This document shows positions 51,677-61,270 of a DNA stretch of 64,000 nt, in pieces. The stretch is from Segatella maculosa DSM 19339 = JCM 15638. Its GTDB lineage: Bacteria; Bacteroidota; Bacteroidia; Bacteroidales; Bacteroidaceae. The notes beneath the pieces are model-generated. The model was not told the DNA's origin. It worked only from the letters and a program-made list of their open reading frames with translations, and did no database searches. Location: NCBI RefSeq assembly GCF_000382385.1, contig NZ_KB908327.1, positions 1 through 64,000 of the forward strand. The letters run 5' to 3'. Positions within the stretch are counted from its first letter, which is position 1. The number at the start of each line of letters is the position of its first letter. The translations under genes were made by a program, and so were the position numbers.

Positions 51677-53158
51677 CTAACGCCCGATTTGCCCGAGCGC
51701 TTCCGCTCCGATGATTTCACCGCAGGTGACAAGCGTTCCTACCAGCACGCCCAAAACGCCATGGCTATTGATGTTCTGCCCCGTGAGCAACAGGTTAGGT
51801 ATCTTCGTGCGATGATGCACACGCGAGGCCGGCCCCAACGAGATGTCCTTGGCAATGCCATACATGCCTCCACGCTCCGCACCGGTGTAGTCGCGATAGG
51901 TCAACGGCGTGCTGGTGTAGTAGCTTTCAATCTGCGAAGCGAGTCCGGGAAATTCTTCTTCCACAGCGGCAATCAGTCGCTCGGCATGCTCTTTTTTGAA
52001 AGCTTCATAGTCGGCTCCACGATGCCCCACGCGCGTATTTTCCCACTTTTCCACTTCCTCATAACGCATATAGGAAATAATCTGTCCGCTCTCGGCATAG
52101 CGTTGACCGTCTTCATCGCAAAAATGCATGTAAAGATAACCCATGGGCCAGTCGGCCTCGGTATATTGCTCGCAATTCCAAGGCGAAGCTTGCCGATAAC
52201 CGAAGAAATTGCTGTTCATATAAGGCACCGTTTGGGGTTTGAACTTCAGATAGACCGTGAAGCAGCCCACCGTGTTGGGTAGTGCGGCAATTCTTCGGCG
52301 ATAGGCCGGGCGCAAGAGGGGCGAGGCCGTCAGTTCCATCGTGCGTTTCGGGTGCAAATCCGAAATCACGAAATCGGCCTCCCACAGTTTCTCGTCGGCA
52401 GTCGTCACCCCTATGGCGTGCGTGTCGTCACACACGATAGCAGAAACCGACTGACGCGTGACGACCTTGCCGCCATATCTCTCTATCGTCTCGATAAGAC
52501 TTCGGGCGATATGGTCACTGCCTCCCACGATGCGATAGGCACTTTGCTGGTAAAAGTCGGTTACGAAAGCGTGGACGGAAAAAGGAGTCTTCCCCCATTC
52601 GGCCGCATAAAGCGGGAGCGTTCCCATAAGCACATTGCGCAACTGCTCGTCGCGAACAATCTCGTTCATCACCTCGTCAATGCTCCGCAGCAGATAAGAA
52701 GCCGTCAAGACATCATCAATTGGTAGTGTCGACAGATGATGAAGCGAGGAAGCATGCGCCACACGTTCTATCAGATCGTAATACCGATTCAATTCATCAA
52801 CCGACGATGGGAAAGAGGCAGACAGCTGTTTGATAAAAGCCTCACGCCCATTTGCTAACCGATAATGGCGACCTTCCAAAGAAACAACTTCATAACCTTC
52901 CTTATCCAAGGGGCTCAACTGCACGCGGTCCTTGATTTCAAGATAACGAAGCAAACGGTCCAAGGTCTGTCCCGGAGCCGCACTGCCTACGAAATGCATT
53001 CCGGTCTCAAACTTCACCCCTCCTCTATGAAAGCATTGCAGACAACCTCCCGGCTGATGTTCTTTTTCGAGTACCGTCACCCTGTGACCGTTCTTGGCCA
53101 GAATGGCTCCGCAAGCGAGTCCGCCCAATCCACTGCCTATGATGACACAGTTCTTCAT
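51677..53158 (-). CDS. CrtI/retinol-saturase-like FAD oxidoreductase 2
   Basis: 493 residues. CVIIGSGLGGLACGAILAKNGHRVTVLEKEHQPGGCLQCF at the N-terminus and LLLTGQNINSHGVLGVLVGTLVTCGEI at the C-terminus define the same family as oxidoreductase 1; the sequences align throughout and suggest an old duplication. It overlaps the MMPL gene stop by 4 bp, so it is translated with the exporter. Product-tailoring desaturase or saturase by inference. Confidence 0.85.
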   Translation of the reverse strand: MKNCVIIGSGLGGLACGAILAKNGHRVTVLEKEHQPGGCLQCFHRGGVKFETGMHFVGSAAPGQTLDRLLRYLEIKDRVQLSPLDKEGYEVVSLEGRHYRLANGREAFIKQLSASFPSSVDELNRYYDLIERVAHASSLHHLSTLPIDDVLTASYLLRSIDEVMNEIVRDEQLRNVLMGTLPLYAAEWGKTPFSVHAFVTDFYQQSAYRIVGGSDHIARSLIETIERYGGKVVTRQSVSAIVCDDTHAIGVTTADEKLWEADFVISDLHPKRTMELTASPLLRPAYRRRIAALPNTVGCFTVYLKFKPQTVPYMNSNFFGYRQASPWNCEQYTEADWPMGYLYMHFCDEDGQRYAESGQIISYMRYEEVEKWENTRVGHRGADYEAFKKEHAERLIAAVEEEFPGLASQIESYYTSTPLTYRDYTGAERGGMYGIAKDISLGPASRVHHRTKIPNLLLTGQNINSHGVLGVLVGTLVTCGEIIGAEALGQIGR

Positions 53159-56100
53159 TGCTCCTCCTTGATGATTTGAAAGTTATTCGGCAAGTAAGCC
53201 ATATGCGCTACCAAGGCCTCGTCGTCAGGATCGTCAATTGTGACCATCACTTGCGTCTCCGCATGAACCAGTGCATAGAGATAGGGGAGTTCGCACTGAC
53301 CGGCATGCCTGAACAGACGGGTTTTCAGACCACGTTCCTCAGGCGCATCAATTAAGTCCGAATAGCAATTGTTCCGCTGCAACAACCGATGGCAACGACG
53401 TTCGACACCGGCTCCCTTATAAAGATACTGATACTTCAAATAAGCAGCATAATAATGGGCATCTTCGTATTGCGCTCTCATCTTTTTGTAAGTTTCAAGA
53501 TAAAGCTGATGAATATTACGCGTACGTTCCCGGTAACCATTACCCATGGTCACCGTGTCGGTTGACATGATACGCTTGAGAATGCGCATCGTCATGATTC
53601 CCTCACGCAACATAAAGTCATTCTTAGGCAATACGTGGTCCATACCATGGATAACGACCGGCACAATATCGGCATCAAGCTGTTCTGCCAAATAGAAAGC
53701 TCCTTTGTGAAAACGATGAATACGATGATCAACCGTACGTGTACCTTCCGGAAAAATACAAATGGAATAGCCCCGTTGAAACAAAGAACGCAGCTCGTCA
53801 AGATGGGCTTCCATTCCATCTGAAGCCGGAATAAACTCGGCATGATGAATAACCGACCGATACAAAGGATTGTTCCATGCCCATTGATTCGTCAAAAAGA
53901 TAATCTTGGGGTGCAAGGCCATCAAACATAATGTGTCGAAATGGCTCTGATGATTGCATGTAATGATAGCCGGACGGTCGAATCGTTCCCCTCCTGCATT
54001 CTCTAATCTAAACTTCACGCCGGGTATTTTATTCACAATGAAACGAGCCATGGCATAAAGCAGACGGTGATATCTCAGCCGTTTCCTCTCTGTCGTACTA
54101 CCTATATGGAAATAAAACCACGTGAAAGGTAACACAAAAATAAACATCATGAAGAGATAGAACAGCAGAGCCCAGACAGAACGGACTAATCGCTTCAAGG
54201 TTAGCGGAACTTCACGGGGAACGCCTTTCTTCATCGTCAACCAATTAAAGACAAGAGGCGGAAGATAATAAGCCATCAGAACGACTGTCGTCATTCCAAG
54301 AATAGTGACAAGTGCCAAAGAACGCAAAGCCGGATGACGAGCTACGATTAAACTCCCTATACCAATAAACATCAGTATAGCCGAAATTGCTATACTATGA
54401 CGATAGGAAGCCAATCGCTTTTTCCCCGTAGCATGTTCATACAGCAATCCCTCGGTCATAAAAATGGTATAGTCGTCGCCCTGTCCGAAGATGAAGGTGG
54501 CAAGAATGATATTGACAATATTGAAATGAATATCAAAAATATGCATCAAACCCAATATCCACAACCAACTGACGGCCAAAGGCAGAAAAGACAACAAAGA
54601 TAGTTCTATTTTACCAAACGAGAGCCACAAGAAGAAAAAGACAACAAAACCACAAACAAAACCAATATAATTAAACGAATCATTCAGGATCCGAACTAAT
54701 TGACTACTGACATCTTTTGCTGAAAACACAAAATAGTTATCCTTATGCTCTCCTATAACCTGTCGGAGCTGAGACTCATTGGCCGTAGATGGTAGATAGT
54801 TGACAATAGTCACTTTCTCGGATTGATGACGAATATAGGTTCCTTCCAACAACTGCAATATCGGTTTGAAATAGGATACTGGTTGTACGGTTAATGAATC
54901 ACCTTGTACATTAGCATAGAAAGGAGCAAAGGTGTCTTTTGTAAATCCTTGCGACATTGCCGCATGACGCACCTCGGAAACAACATCGGGATGGGTTGAC
55001 TGCCAAAAATACCGCCACCGTTGTAAAGCCGCACGCTGCTTTTCCGGTGTAGGTGCAAAAGAACCTATGCCCTTTACCGTTGAATCGGCAACGGAGAGTT
55101 GTTTCAACAATTCTTCATTGTTCCGCAGTGCCGCTTCCAAATCCTTCCCTGTAGCAACTGCATATACCGGAGACGCCGGCATCGAAGATGTCAACAACTG
55201 CATATCCGAACGTTGTTCGGGCGTCATATAGTTGATATGGGAAAGGTCGCTGTCAAAAGAGGTCTGCAAAGAAAAGTATCCCAAAACAAGCGTCAGTATT
55301 GCCACAATGGGAAATGCGCAGCGGGTAAGCGCACGCGGGAAATGCAGTCGACTACCTAAAGAGACCGGTAAGGCGGTTGACTTCACCGCCTTTTGATAAC
55401 TTCGGGCATAAAGTGGAAGAAACACGAACACGAACAGTAGCGTACCAACTAATACCAGCGAGCCAAAGACACCCAGATCGCGCATGGCTTTGGCCTCCAG
55501 CCATACCAAACACAAGAAGGCTGCAACCGTCGTAATATTCCCAATGAGAAGTGGCGACACCATTTCTTTCAAGGCAGTCTTCCGGTCGGAGACTTCACGT
55601 ATATGGTCCAGAAAATGCAAGGGATAATTCACCGCAATACCAATGATAACCGAACCTATACCCAAGACTATAATTGAGACTTCATCTTGAAACAGAGCCA
55701 TACCAGCAATTGCAAACAGGCAACCGAAGCCCACTGAAGCACCAATCCATAGAATATAGCTTAACCGTTGATAATGCCAAATGAGTATAGCCAAAATCAG
55801 AACACTCGCTATGGCCAAGGCAATGAGAGCGTCTGTTTTGATTTGCTGTGCATTGGTGACTGCTATCAAAGGCGCTCCGATGGCACTGACACGGATATCA
55901 CGATACTGCTTTTCGGTCTTTTGGATTGCGTCTTGCAACAGTTCTGCTATCTCGGCATTCCGTTGCGTTTCGCTGGGACCAAACCTACTGTTCATCGTTA
56001 TCAGGCCCGTCCGACCGTCAGCCGTGAACAGATAGCCGTCCGTTATCTGAAAAGACGAACTCAACTGAAATTGCTGCATACGCTTTAATGCAGGTGTAAA

Positions 56101-56625
56101 GAGATGCAATGGGTCGTGACGCATGGTCTGCATGGTTACTCCCGCAGTGGGTAGCATCATCAGTTTTTTATTTTCCAGCATCTGTTGTGCCACATACCCG
56201 GGTTGCTTCAACAGAGAATCGGCGTACCGATAATCCTGCGGCGTCAGGAAACGAGGCAGATTCTTACTGACAAAGTCCACGATATTCATCATGCCCGCCT
56301 CGTCCACCTCCACCTGTAACCGTGCAACAAGAGCCGACGAAGCCAAATATCCCCCCGTGGTCTCCATGGCCTCTTCCAAGCGTTCGGCGCTCACTTGGCG
56401 GTTCGTATCCCGCGAAGTAAACAGTACTGCAATGCGGTCTTGCTGTGCAAACTGTTCGTAGACCTCCTGATATTGCTGCATCTCGGCATCATGTGGCAGA
56501 AACTTGGCAATATCTTCTTCATAATGAATGCGTGTTGCCAAGAAAACAAAAACCGCACACAAACCGAAGAGCAAAGTGCCGGCCGTCAAGCGATGCCTGT
56601 TGAGATATTGATAGATATATAACAT
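53155..56625 (-). CDS. MMPL/RND-type lipid exporter fused to a PlsC-type acyltransferase
   Basis: 1156 residues. Residues 1 to about 790 form an MMPL/RND-like permease: N-terminal helix, a large periplasmic loop, a helix bundle near 260-420 (VLGIGSVIIGIAVNYPLHFLDHI), a second loop and a second bundle with FIFGQGDDYTIFMTEGLLYE. From about 850 a PlsC-like acyltransferase has NHQSHFDTL (H-x4-D) and FPEGTRT, followed by a C-terminal region of about 150 residues. In aryl-polyene clusters the exporter (ApeM-like) and acyltransferase are usually separate, or the acyltransferase is joined to a GT2. The fusion suggests acylation coupled to export. Confidence 0.87.
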   Translation of the reverse strand: MLYIYQYLNRHRLTAGTLLFGLCAVFVFLATRIHYEEDIAKFLPHDAEMQQYQEVYEQFAQQDRIAVLFTSRDTNRQVSAERLEEAMETTGGYLASSALVARLQVEVDEAGMMNIVDFVSKNLPRFLTPQDYRYADSLLKQPGYVAQQMLENKKLMMLPTAGVTMQTMRHDPLHLFTPALKRMQQFQLSSSFQITDGYLFTADGRTGLITMNSRFGPSETQRNAEIAELLQDAIQKTEKQYRDIRVSAIGAPLIAVTNAQQIKTDALIALAIASVLILAILIWHYQRLSYILWIGASVGFGCLFAIAGMALFQDEVSIIVLGIGSVIIGIAVNYPLHFLDHIREVSDRKTALKEMVSPLLIGNITTVAAFLCLVWLEAKAMRDLGVFGSLVLVGTLLFVFVFLPLYARSYQKAVKSTALPVSLGSRLHFPRALTRCAFPIVAILTLVLGYFSLQTSFDSDLSHINYMTPEQRSDMQLLTSSMPASPVYAVATGKDLEAALRNNEELLKQLSVADSTVKGIGSFAPTPEKQRAALQRWRYFWQSTHPDVVSEVRHAAMSQGFTKDTFAPFYANVQGDSLTVQPVSYFKPILQLLEGTYIRHQSEKVTIVNYLPSTANESQLRQVIGEHKDNYFVFSAKDVSSQLVRILNDSFNYIGFVCGFVVFFFLWLSFGKIELSLLSFLPLAVSWLWILGLMHIFDIHFNIVNIILATFIFGQGDDYTIFMTEGLLYEHATGKKRLASYRHSIAISAILMFIGIGSLIVARHPALRSLALVTILGMTTVVLMAYYLPPLVFNWLTMKKGVPREVPLTLKRLVRSVWALLFYLFMMFIFVLPFTWFYFHIGSTTERKRLRYHRLLYAMARFIVNKIPGVKFRLENAGGERFDRPAIITCNHQSHFDTLCLMALHPKIIFLTNQWAWNNPLYRSVIHHAEFIPASDGMEAHLDELRSLFQRGYSICIFPEGTRTVDHRIHRFHKGAFYLAEQLDADIVPVVIHGMDHVLPKNDFMLREGIMTMRILKRIMSTDTVTMGNGYRERTRNIHQLYLETYKKMRAQYEDAHYYAAYLKYQYLYKGAGVERRCHRLLQRNNCYSDLIDAPEERGLKTRLFRHAGQCELPYLYALVHAETQVMVTIDDPDDEALVAHMAYLPNNFQIIKEEQ

Positions 56626-56673
56626 GCGTTCGATAAGATGGAAAGGATTTTAATATCCCTCTCGGTTTGGCAT

Positions 56674-56875
56674 TTTCCTCCATGGGGGAATTAACTTCCT
56701 TTTAATTTTAGCGTCTTCCTCCATGGATGAGTTAACTTTATTTTGATTTTAGCATCTTCCTCCACGGGGGAATTAACTTCATTTTTGTTTTAGCATCTTC
56801 CTCCATGGAGGAATTAACTTCATTTTCATTTAACCTTCTTCCTCCATGGAGGAACGAATTTTCCTTTCAGTTTGA
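56674..56875. repeat. Five tandem units of 41 bp built on TTCCTCCATGGAGGAA
   Basis: Units start at 56674, 56715, 56756, 56797 and 56838, exactly 41 bp apart. The perfect palindrome TTCCTCCATGGAGGAA appears in the last two units and variants in the others. The last unit runs into the stop of the GT2 gene, so the array has grown over, or donated, its final codons. Confidence 0.95.
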
Positions 56876-57679
56876 CGGCTTCCGCCCCGGGGAGGACAAG
56901 GAACAACGTTGCCATTCTTTCAAGCGAAACCACAACGACCGTGGAAAATTATAAACCAACAACTTGGGAAGATAGAAAAACAAGGCCCCGACGCACAACA
57001 ATGTGTTGAGCACACTGATACGGGCAAAGTCTAAGCCCGGTCTGAAATGCGTCACTCGTTCATGCTGTGGAGGATAATGCACCCGCACATCTTTCTGGCA
57101 GATTTCAACATCGAGCCAAGCTGCAAGCACCAGCAGTCCGAGCTCGGCCTCATAACGAGACGAAACAATCCACCAATCCTTCATGCGGCTCAAAGGATAG
57201 AGGCGGAAACCACTCTGCGTGTCGGCAACCCGCTGCAGAGTCTGTATGCAGAACCAGAAGTTTGAGAAACGGTTGGCAAACGTGTTGCCCCGCGGCATGT
57301 TGTCTTCCGTCAGATTACGCACTCCAACGATCAGCGCCTGCGGATATTTCAGGCAGACCTCAAGCAACAACGGAATGTCCTCCGGGAAATGCTGTCCGTC
57401 GGCATCAAGCGTTACGGCATAACGGAAACCAAGCTCGCGTGCTTTCCTTAAACCCTGCTTCAAGGCATGGCCCTTCCCCCGGTTGCGGTCGTAGCTGACA
57501 AGGATAATGTCAAAAGGCTGCAATGCGGAAAGCGTGTCGTCATCGCTCCCGTCGTTCACGACTATCACATGAGGAGTCTGTTGCAAGGCACGTGCAACGA
57601 CATCGGCCACCGTCCCACCATTATTATATGTCGGAATGATGACGCAAGTATGATTGATGACAGTCTCGGACTTTTCCAT
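56867..57679 (-). CDS. Family 2 glycosyltransferase
   Basis: 270 residues. CVIIPTYNNGGTVADVV near residue 12, VVNDGSDDDTL near 40 and the metal-binding DADGQHFPED near 90 define GT2; TQSGFRLYPLSRM is the acceptor region. A membrane helix near 220-240 (VLNTLLCVGALFFYLPKLLVY) resembles dolichol-phosphate mannose synthase-like enzymes. Equivalent enzymes occur in aryl-polyene clusters. The final residues lie in the repeat array. It begins directly after the dehydratase stop. Confidence 0.88.
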   Translation of the reverse strand: MEKSETVINHTCVIIPTYNNGGTVADVVARALQQTPHVIVVNDGSDDDTLSALQPFDIILVSYDRNRGKGHALKQGLRKARELGFRYAVTLDADGQHFPEDIPLLLEVCLKYPQALIVGVRNLTEDNMPRGNTFANRFSNFWFCIQTLQRVADTQSGFRLYPLSRMKDWWIVSSRYEAELGLLVLAAWLDVEICQKDVRVHYPPQHERVTHFRPGLDFARISVLNTLLCVGALFFYLPKLLVYNFPRSLWFRLKEWQRCSLSSPGRKPSN

Positions 57680-58042
57680 TTATACGTATTGATAGACAAG
57701 CGAAAACTTTGTATAGACTTGCTCGCCCTGAACAACTACTCCTTTTACATGAATACCGGTCTCTGTCTCAGTTCTCTTATCAAAACGAATTGTCACGGTC
57801 GGAACGTCTGTCGGAATGATCGGAGCCGCAAACTTCAGGTTCTTCACCACTGCAAGTCGCAACCTCTTTTGCCCTTGTAACTCCAGCAGTTCAGCTATCA
57901 TTTTCAGAATGCAAACGCCGGGCGTGATAGGATTGCCGGGAAAATGGGCGCGATATATGGGATGGTCGGCATGAAAGCGCACCGTTACACAAGCCTCGTC
58001 TTCTCGTTCCACCACACTGAAAAAGCTATCAATCAGTCTCAT
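57680..58042 (-). CDS. Hotdog-fold 3-hydroxyacyl-ACP dehydratase (ApeI/FabZ-like)
   Basis: 120 residues from ATG 58042 (MRLIDSFFSVVEREDEACVTVRFHADHPIYRAHFPGNPITPGVC); an upstream ATG would overlap the neighbour by 56 bp. HFPGNPITPGVCILKMI is the FabA/FabZ active-site signature with the catalytic His. It would remove water after each ketoreduction to build double bonds. A second dehydratase and a ketoreductase, needed for a complete polyene system, are not in the window and may lie beyond its end. Confidence 0.85.
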   Translation of the reverse strand: MRLIDSFFSVVEREDEACVTVRFHADHPIYRAHFPGNPITPGVCILKMIAELLELQGQKRLRLAVVKNLKFAAPIIPTDVPTVTIRFDKRTETETGIHVKGVVVQGEQVYTKFSLVYQYV

Positions 58043-58517
58043 CTTTATGCTCTTTGATGGGAGTAAGCTTATAGCAAAGCCCAAACTTCCGATTATTCAT
58101 AACGATACTGTCTGCTTCCCGACTAACAACCCGCTTATCGCGCTCAAGCGTCAAGTCGGTTTCGCGGGCTGCAAACAGATATTGCAGGTCCGCCGTCAGC
58201 ACTTTCCGGATATACCACTTGTCGAGAAACGACACGACATCAACCAATACGACACGACTACGGTCGGCTGTCAACCGGAAAGTAAGCGCACTAATGCCAA
58301 ACTCATTCATCAAGGCCGCCCGAAAACCTTCGATGCTGTCACGCCTGACAATCAACACACCGTCCACCTCGCCCGCTTTCACTCCGATTGTCATCTTGTA
58401 TTCACAACGAGACCAGCCGTCGGGCAAGGGCACCACATAATCGTTCTGCGCATGCCCCCATAAGGAAGCCAGAAACAGACTAACGACCAACAAAAATCTG
58501 TTCAGGTATTGTTGCAT
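58029..58517 (-). CDS. Exported protein of unknown function in the polyene-type cluster
   Basis: 162 residues with a signal peptide (MQQYLNRFLLVVSLFLASLWGHAQ). The rest is predicted beta-rich (YKMTIGVKAGEVDGVLIVRRDSIEGFRAALMNEFGISALTFRL) without a lipobox. The position next to a LolA-like gene suggests a LolB/DUF3261-like acceptor as found in aryl-polyene clusters, but the similarity is too weak to claim. It overlaps the LolA-like gene by 38 bp and the dehydratase by 14 bp. Confidence 0.65.
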   Translation of the reverse strand: MQQYLNRFLLVVSLFLASLWGHAQNDYVVPLPDGWSRCEYKMTIGVKAGEVDGVLIVRRDSIEGFRAALMNEFGISALTFRLTADRSRVVLVDVVSFLDKWYIRKVLTADLQYLFAARETDLTLERDKRVVSREADSIVMNNRKFGLCYKLTPIKEHKDETD

Positions 58518-59118
58518 TAATCTTCACGTTTGAGAGTGTTATCACGGTCGTATCGCCCGACGGCTCGGTCATGACGACGCGTGACACCATGCTATGCTGT
58601 TCATTGAAATAGAGCGTCACGCTCTTGAACATCTTTCTAATCTGCGAACGCCGTGGCGTCATGATGGCAACCCATTCACGACCTTGCAAATAAAGTCGGG
58701 ACGTGAAGTCACGATTGTCCATCAGGTTCCGTCCCGTGATGCTGTTCATCATCATGCGCGCGATGCTCTTGAACATTTGACTGCTCTTGACGTCGATTGT
58801 CTGACTGCGCTTACCGTTCTTAATATGCACCTTCTCACCATTGATAATGAAAGTATATTGATAGGGAGAAATATATTCCCACCGCAGCTGCTGCTGATTG
58901 GTGAAATACAGATTGCCCGTCGACCTCACTTTATCGTTCAAGAAAGAGATGGTCTTCACTTGGGTGAAACTGCTTGTGATGCTTGTTATTTTCGAAGCAG
59001 CGGCATTGATTGTCTGGAACATCTGCGCCTGCTGCCGGGCTGGGACACTCTGCAACTGCTGTGCCCCAAGTCCGAGGCACGACGACAGCAACAGAACAGC
59101 GAATATTATTCTTTTCAT
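58480..59118 (-). CDS. LolA-like periplasmic lipid/lipoprotein carrier
   Basis: 212 residues from ATG 59118 (MKRIIFAVLLLSSCLGLGAQ, signal peptide). SITSSFTQVKTISFLNDKVRSTGNLYFTNQQQLRWEYISPYQYTFIINGEKVHI is the LolA beta-sheet start, with the typical F-x-Q-x-K and L-R-W-E-Y blocks. LolA-like members of polyene clusters are thought to carry the lipidic product across the periplasm, next to the MMPL exporter. Confidence 0.88.
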   Translation of the reverse strand: MKRIIFAVLLLSSCLGLGAQQLQSVPARQQAQMFQTINAAASKITSITSSFTQVKTISFLNDKVRSTGNLYFTNQQQLRWEYISPYQYTFIINGEKVHIKNGKRSQTIDVKSSQMFKSIARMMMNSITGRNLMDNRDFTSRLYLQGREWVAIMTPRRSQIRKMFKSVTLYFNEQHSMVSRVVMTEPSGDTTVITLSNVKINATIPEQIFVGR

Positions 59119-59131
59119 TATTTCAAAAGTT

Positions 59132-59482
59132 TTATTTAACAACAAGAAAGCAACCTGCCATAATCAGCAACACGCCGGCCCATCTCGTCAAAGGAATTGT
59201 TTCGTGGAAGAAACACATTGCGGCAAACATTCCAAATACATAACTAAGACTGACCATTGGATAAGCCATAGAAAAAGGAAATGTGCGAACGATATACATC
59301 CACATCACCGTGGCCATACCATAACATATTCCGCAGCCAAGCCACCACCAGTTTGTAAGCTGATGGCCTAAGAATTGCCATGTCCATGCAAAATCGCCCA
59401 TCTTCTGCAAAGCTAATTTCAACAACACTTGCCCACTGCACAGCAGCACACTTTGAACGATAGAAAGAAGTATCAGTCGCAT
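59132..59482 (-). CDS. Small EamA/DMT-type four-helix membrane protein
   Basis: 116 residues and four hydrophobic helices: ILLSIVQSVLLCSGQVLLKLAL, WWWLGCGICYGMATVMWMYIV, MAYPMVSLSYVFGMFAAMCFF and WAGVLLIMAGCFLVV. Resembles SMR and ArnE/F-like half-size transporters of the drug/metabolite superfamily. It may flip a lipid-linked intermediate or form a heterodimer. It overlaps the upstream ketosynthase-like gene by 10 bp. Confidence 0.8.
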   Translation of the reverse strand: MRLILLSIVQSVLLCSGQVLLKLALQKMGDFAWTWQFLGHQLTNWWWLGCGICYGMATVMWMYIVRTFPFSMAYPMVSLSYVFGMFAAMCFFHETIPLTRWAGVLLIMAGCFLVVK

Positions 59483-60105
59483 ATCGGCACGGTTTTTATT
59501 TCAGCATGGTCACCTTTGCTGTCGTGCCACACGCACACATCAACAAGCTCTTGCAAGGCCCGCCCGTTGTTCTCTACCGACAAGATGAGTCCCCGGCTTT
59601 CGTCGCTCACGCCAAGTTGCGCTCCAGTTTCAGCCATATTGCGCTGCAATTCAGCTGTTATTACGTCGTTATATGACACATATGACGTCCTAATATGGCC
59701 CATCTTGAGTTGCAAGAAAGCGTCCATCAGCGCACACTCAAATGACACGTTCCCTTGCGAGTACGTGCAATTGTAGCCGTGGTTGTGCGTGTAGAGGGCT
59801 ATCAGCGCGGCCACCGTATTATGCGTAGACTGCATGAAGTGGGTAGGCATGCTCACGCTTTCTCCCTCCTCAGCCAACCCACGCAGCAAGGCCTCCGAAT
59901 CAGCCACACAACCCAATGCCGTACCGTTGATGATAGCGTCGGGCTGTTCAATGCCACTCTCTTTCATGGCCTTGAGGGCCGTGACAAGCGCACGCTTGAA
60001 CAATGGACCATAGCGACGAGTACGCCTCGGATCAAGATATAGGCCATAGTCTTCAGCCGAAACCTCACGTATGTCGGCAAGTATATAGACTTTATTCTGC
60101 ATCAT
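59473..60105 (-). CDS. Beta-ketoacyl synthase N-terminal-like protein (chain-length-factor type)
   Basis: 210 residues. TALKAMKESGIEQPDAIINGTALGCVADSEALLRGL and PTHFMQSTHNTVAALIALYTHNHGYNCTYSQGNVSFECALMDAF are the thiolase-fold segments of the Ketoacyl-synt_2 family; a Ser/Thr-rich THN replaces the active-site Cys region, so it is not a complete ketosynthase. In aryl-polyene systems such a protein (ApeC-like) pairs with a full ketosynthase as chain-length factor. The ketosynthase at 60092-61270 overlaps it by 14 bp and is the obvious partner. Confidence 0.83.
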   Translation of the reverse strand: MMQNKVYILADIREVSAEDYGLYLDPRRTRRYGPLFKRALVTALKAMKESGIEQPDAIINGTALGCVADSEALLRGLAEEGESVSMPTHFMQSTHNTVAALIALYTHNHGYNCTYSQGNVSFECALMDAFLQLKMGHIRTSYVSYNDVITAELQRNMAETGAQLGVSDESRGLILSVENNGRALQELVDVCVWHDSKGDHAEIKTVPICD

Positions 60106-61270
60106 TTGACAAGATTAGAGAAGAATCATTACCCCCAAAACCGAAAGCATTACAGAGCACGTGGCGGAGCGACCCAGACTCACCGCCCACGTAAGGACAA
60201 ATGCACGCCTCGTCGGGCACCTCCCAACCGAGATTGCGTGGAATGAACCCGTGTCGCAAGGCAAGCAAGGAGAACACGGCCTCGATGCTGCCCGAAGCAC
60301 TCGTCGTGTGGCCGGTGTACATCTTGGTAGACGAGACCGGCGGAACAGCATCGCCGAATACTTCGCGGAGTGCCATGCTCTCACTGGCATCATTGTTGGG
60401 CGTGCCCGTGCCGTGCGCATTCACATAGTCGATTTCTCCCGGTTCGAGCCCTGCCTCACGCAACGCTTGACGCATAGCCAGCACAGCTCCCTCACCGTTC
60501 TCTGAAGATGCCGTCTGGTGGAAAGCATCGCAGGCGTTGCCCGTGCCGCTAAGTACGCCCAAAGCCTCCGCACCGCGCCTGCACCGGCTCTCTTCGGACT
60601 CGAGCACGAGATAGGCTGCACCCTCGCCGAGGTTCAGTCCCGCCCGTCGCGCATCGAAAGGGCGACAGACGGCCTCGTCGAGTATCATCAGCGACTTGAA
60701 ACCGTTGAGATGGAAGCGACTCAAGCTCTCGCTCCCGCCCACGACAACGATGTCGCGAAGCCCACTCTCTATCAGTCGGGCACCGAAGATAACGGCGTTC
60801 ATGGCCGAAGAGCAGGCCGTCGACGGTGTCGAAACAAAGTCGAACAGGCCGAAATAATCGGCTATGGCATCGCTGCAGGCCCCGCAATCATGCCGCATGA
60901 GCACCTCGGCATTGAGATTGTCTGGATAAAAGCGTTCGGTACGGTCCATTCCTCCCACGGTAGTTCCGGAGACAAGCGCCATGCCGTGCCGTTCTGTAAG
61001 GCCCGCCTCCTGCAAGGCTTCGCGCAACGCAAGAATACCTATCAGTTCGGTTCTGCTCACACGGTCGGTATAAGGAATATCGAGCAGGCGGCACATTTCT
61101 TCGTTGCTCAACTTGACCTCGCCCACTGGAAACTCCTTGTGGACGGTGGAAAGATGAGTGACGCGGCCCACGCCGGAACGTCCCCGGCGCAAGGCCTCGC
61201 ACGTCTGCTGCTGGCCGACGCCGATAGCTGACACCACACCAACCCCTGTTATCGCTATCCGCCGCTTCAT
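60092..61270 (-). CDS. Beta-ketoacyl-ACP synthase (FabF-like)
   Basis: 392 residues. Full catalytic triad: Cys153 in PSTACSSAMNAV, His in VNAHGTGTPNND near 298 and His in YTGHTTSASGSIEAV near 335. It condenses acyl-ACP with malonyl-ACP; here probably the main elongating enzyme with the CLF-like partner downstream. The start overlaps the ACP stop by 4 bp. Confidence 0.94.
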   Translation of the reverse strand: MKRRIAITGVGVVSAIGVGQQQTCEALRRGRSGVGRVTHLSTVHKEFPVGEVKLSNEEMCRLLDIPYTDRVSRTELIGILALREALQEAGLTERHGMALVSGTTVGGMDRTERFYPDNLNAEVLMRHDCGACSDAIADYFGLFDFVSTPSTACSSAMNAVIFGARLIESGLRDIVVVGGSESLSRFHLNGFKSLMILDEAVCRPFDARRAGLNLGEGAAYLVLESEESRCRRGAEALGVLSGTGNACDAFHQTASSENGEGAVLAMRQALREAGLEPGEIDYVNAHGTGTPNNDASESMALREVFGDAVPPVSSTKMYTGHTTSASGSIEAVFSLLALRHGFIPRNLGWEVPDEACICPYVGGESGSLRHVLCNAFGFGGNDSSLILSNDAE

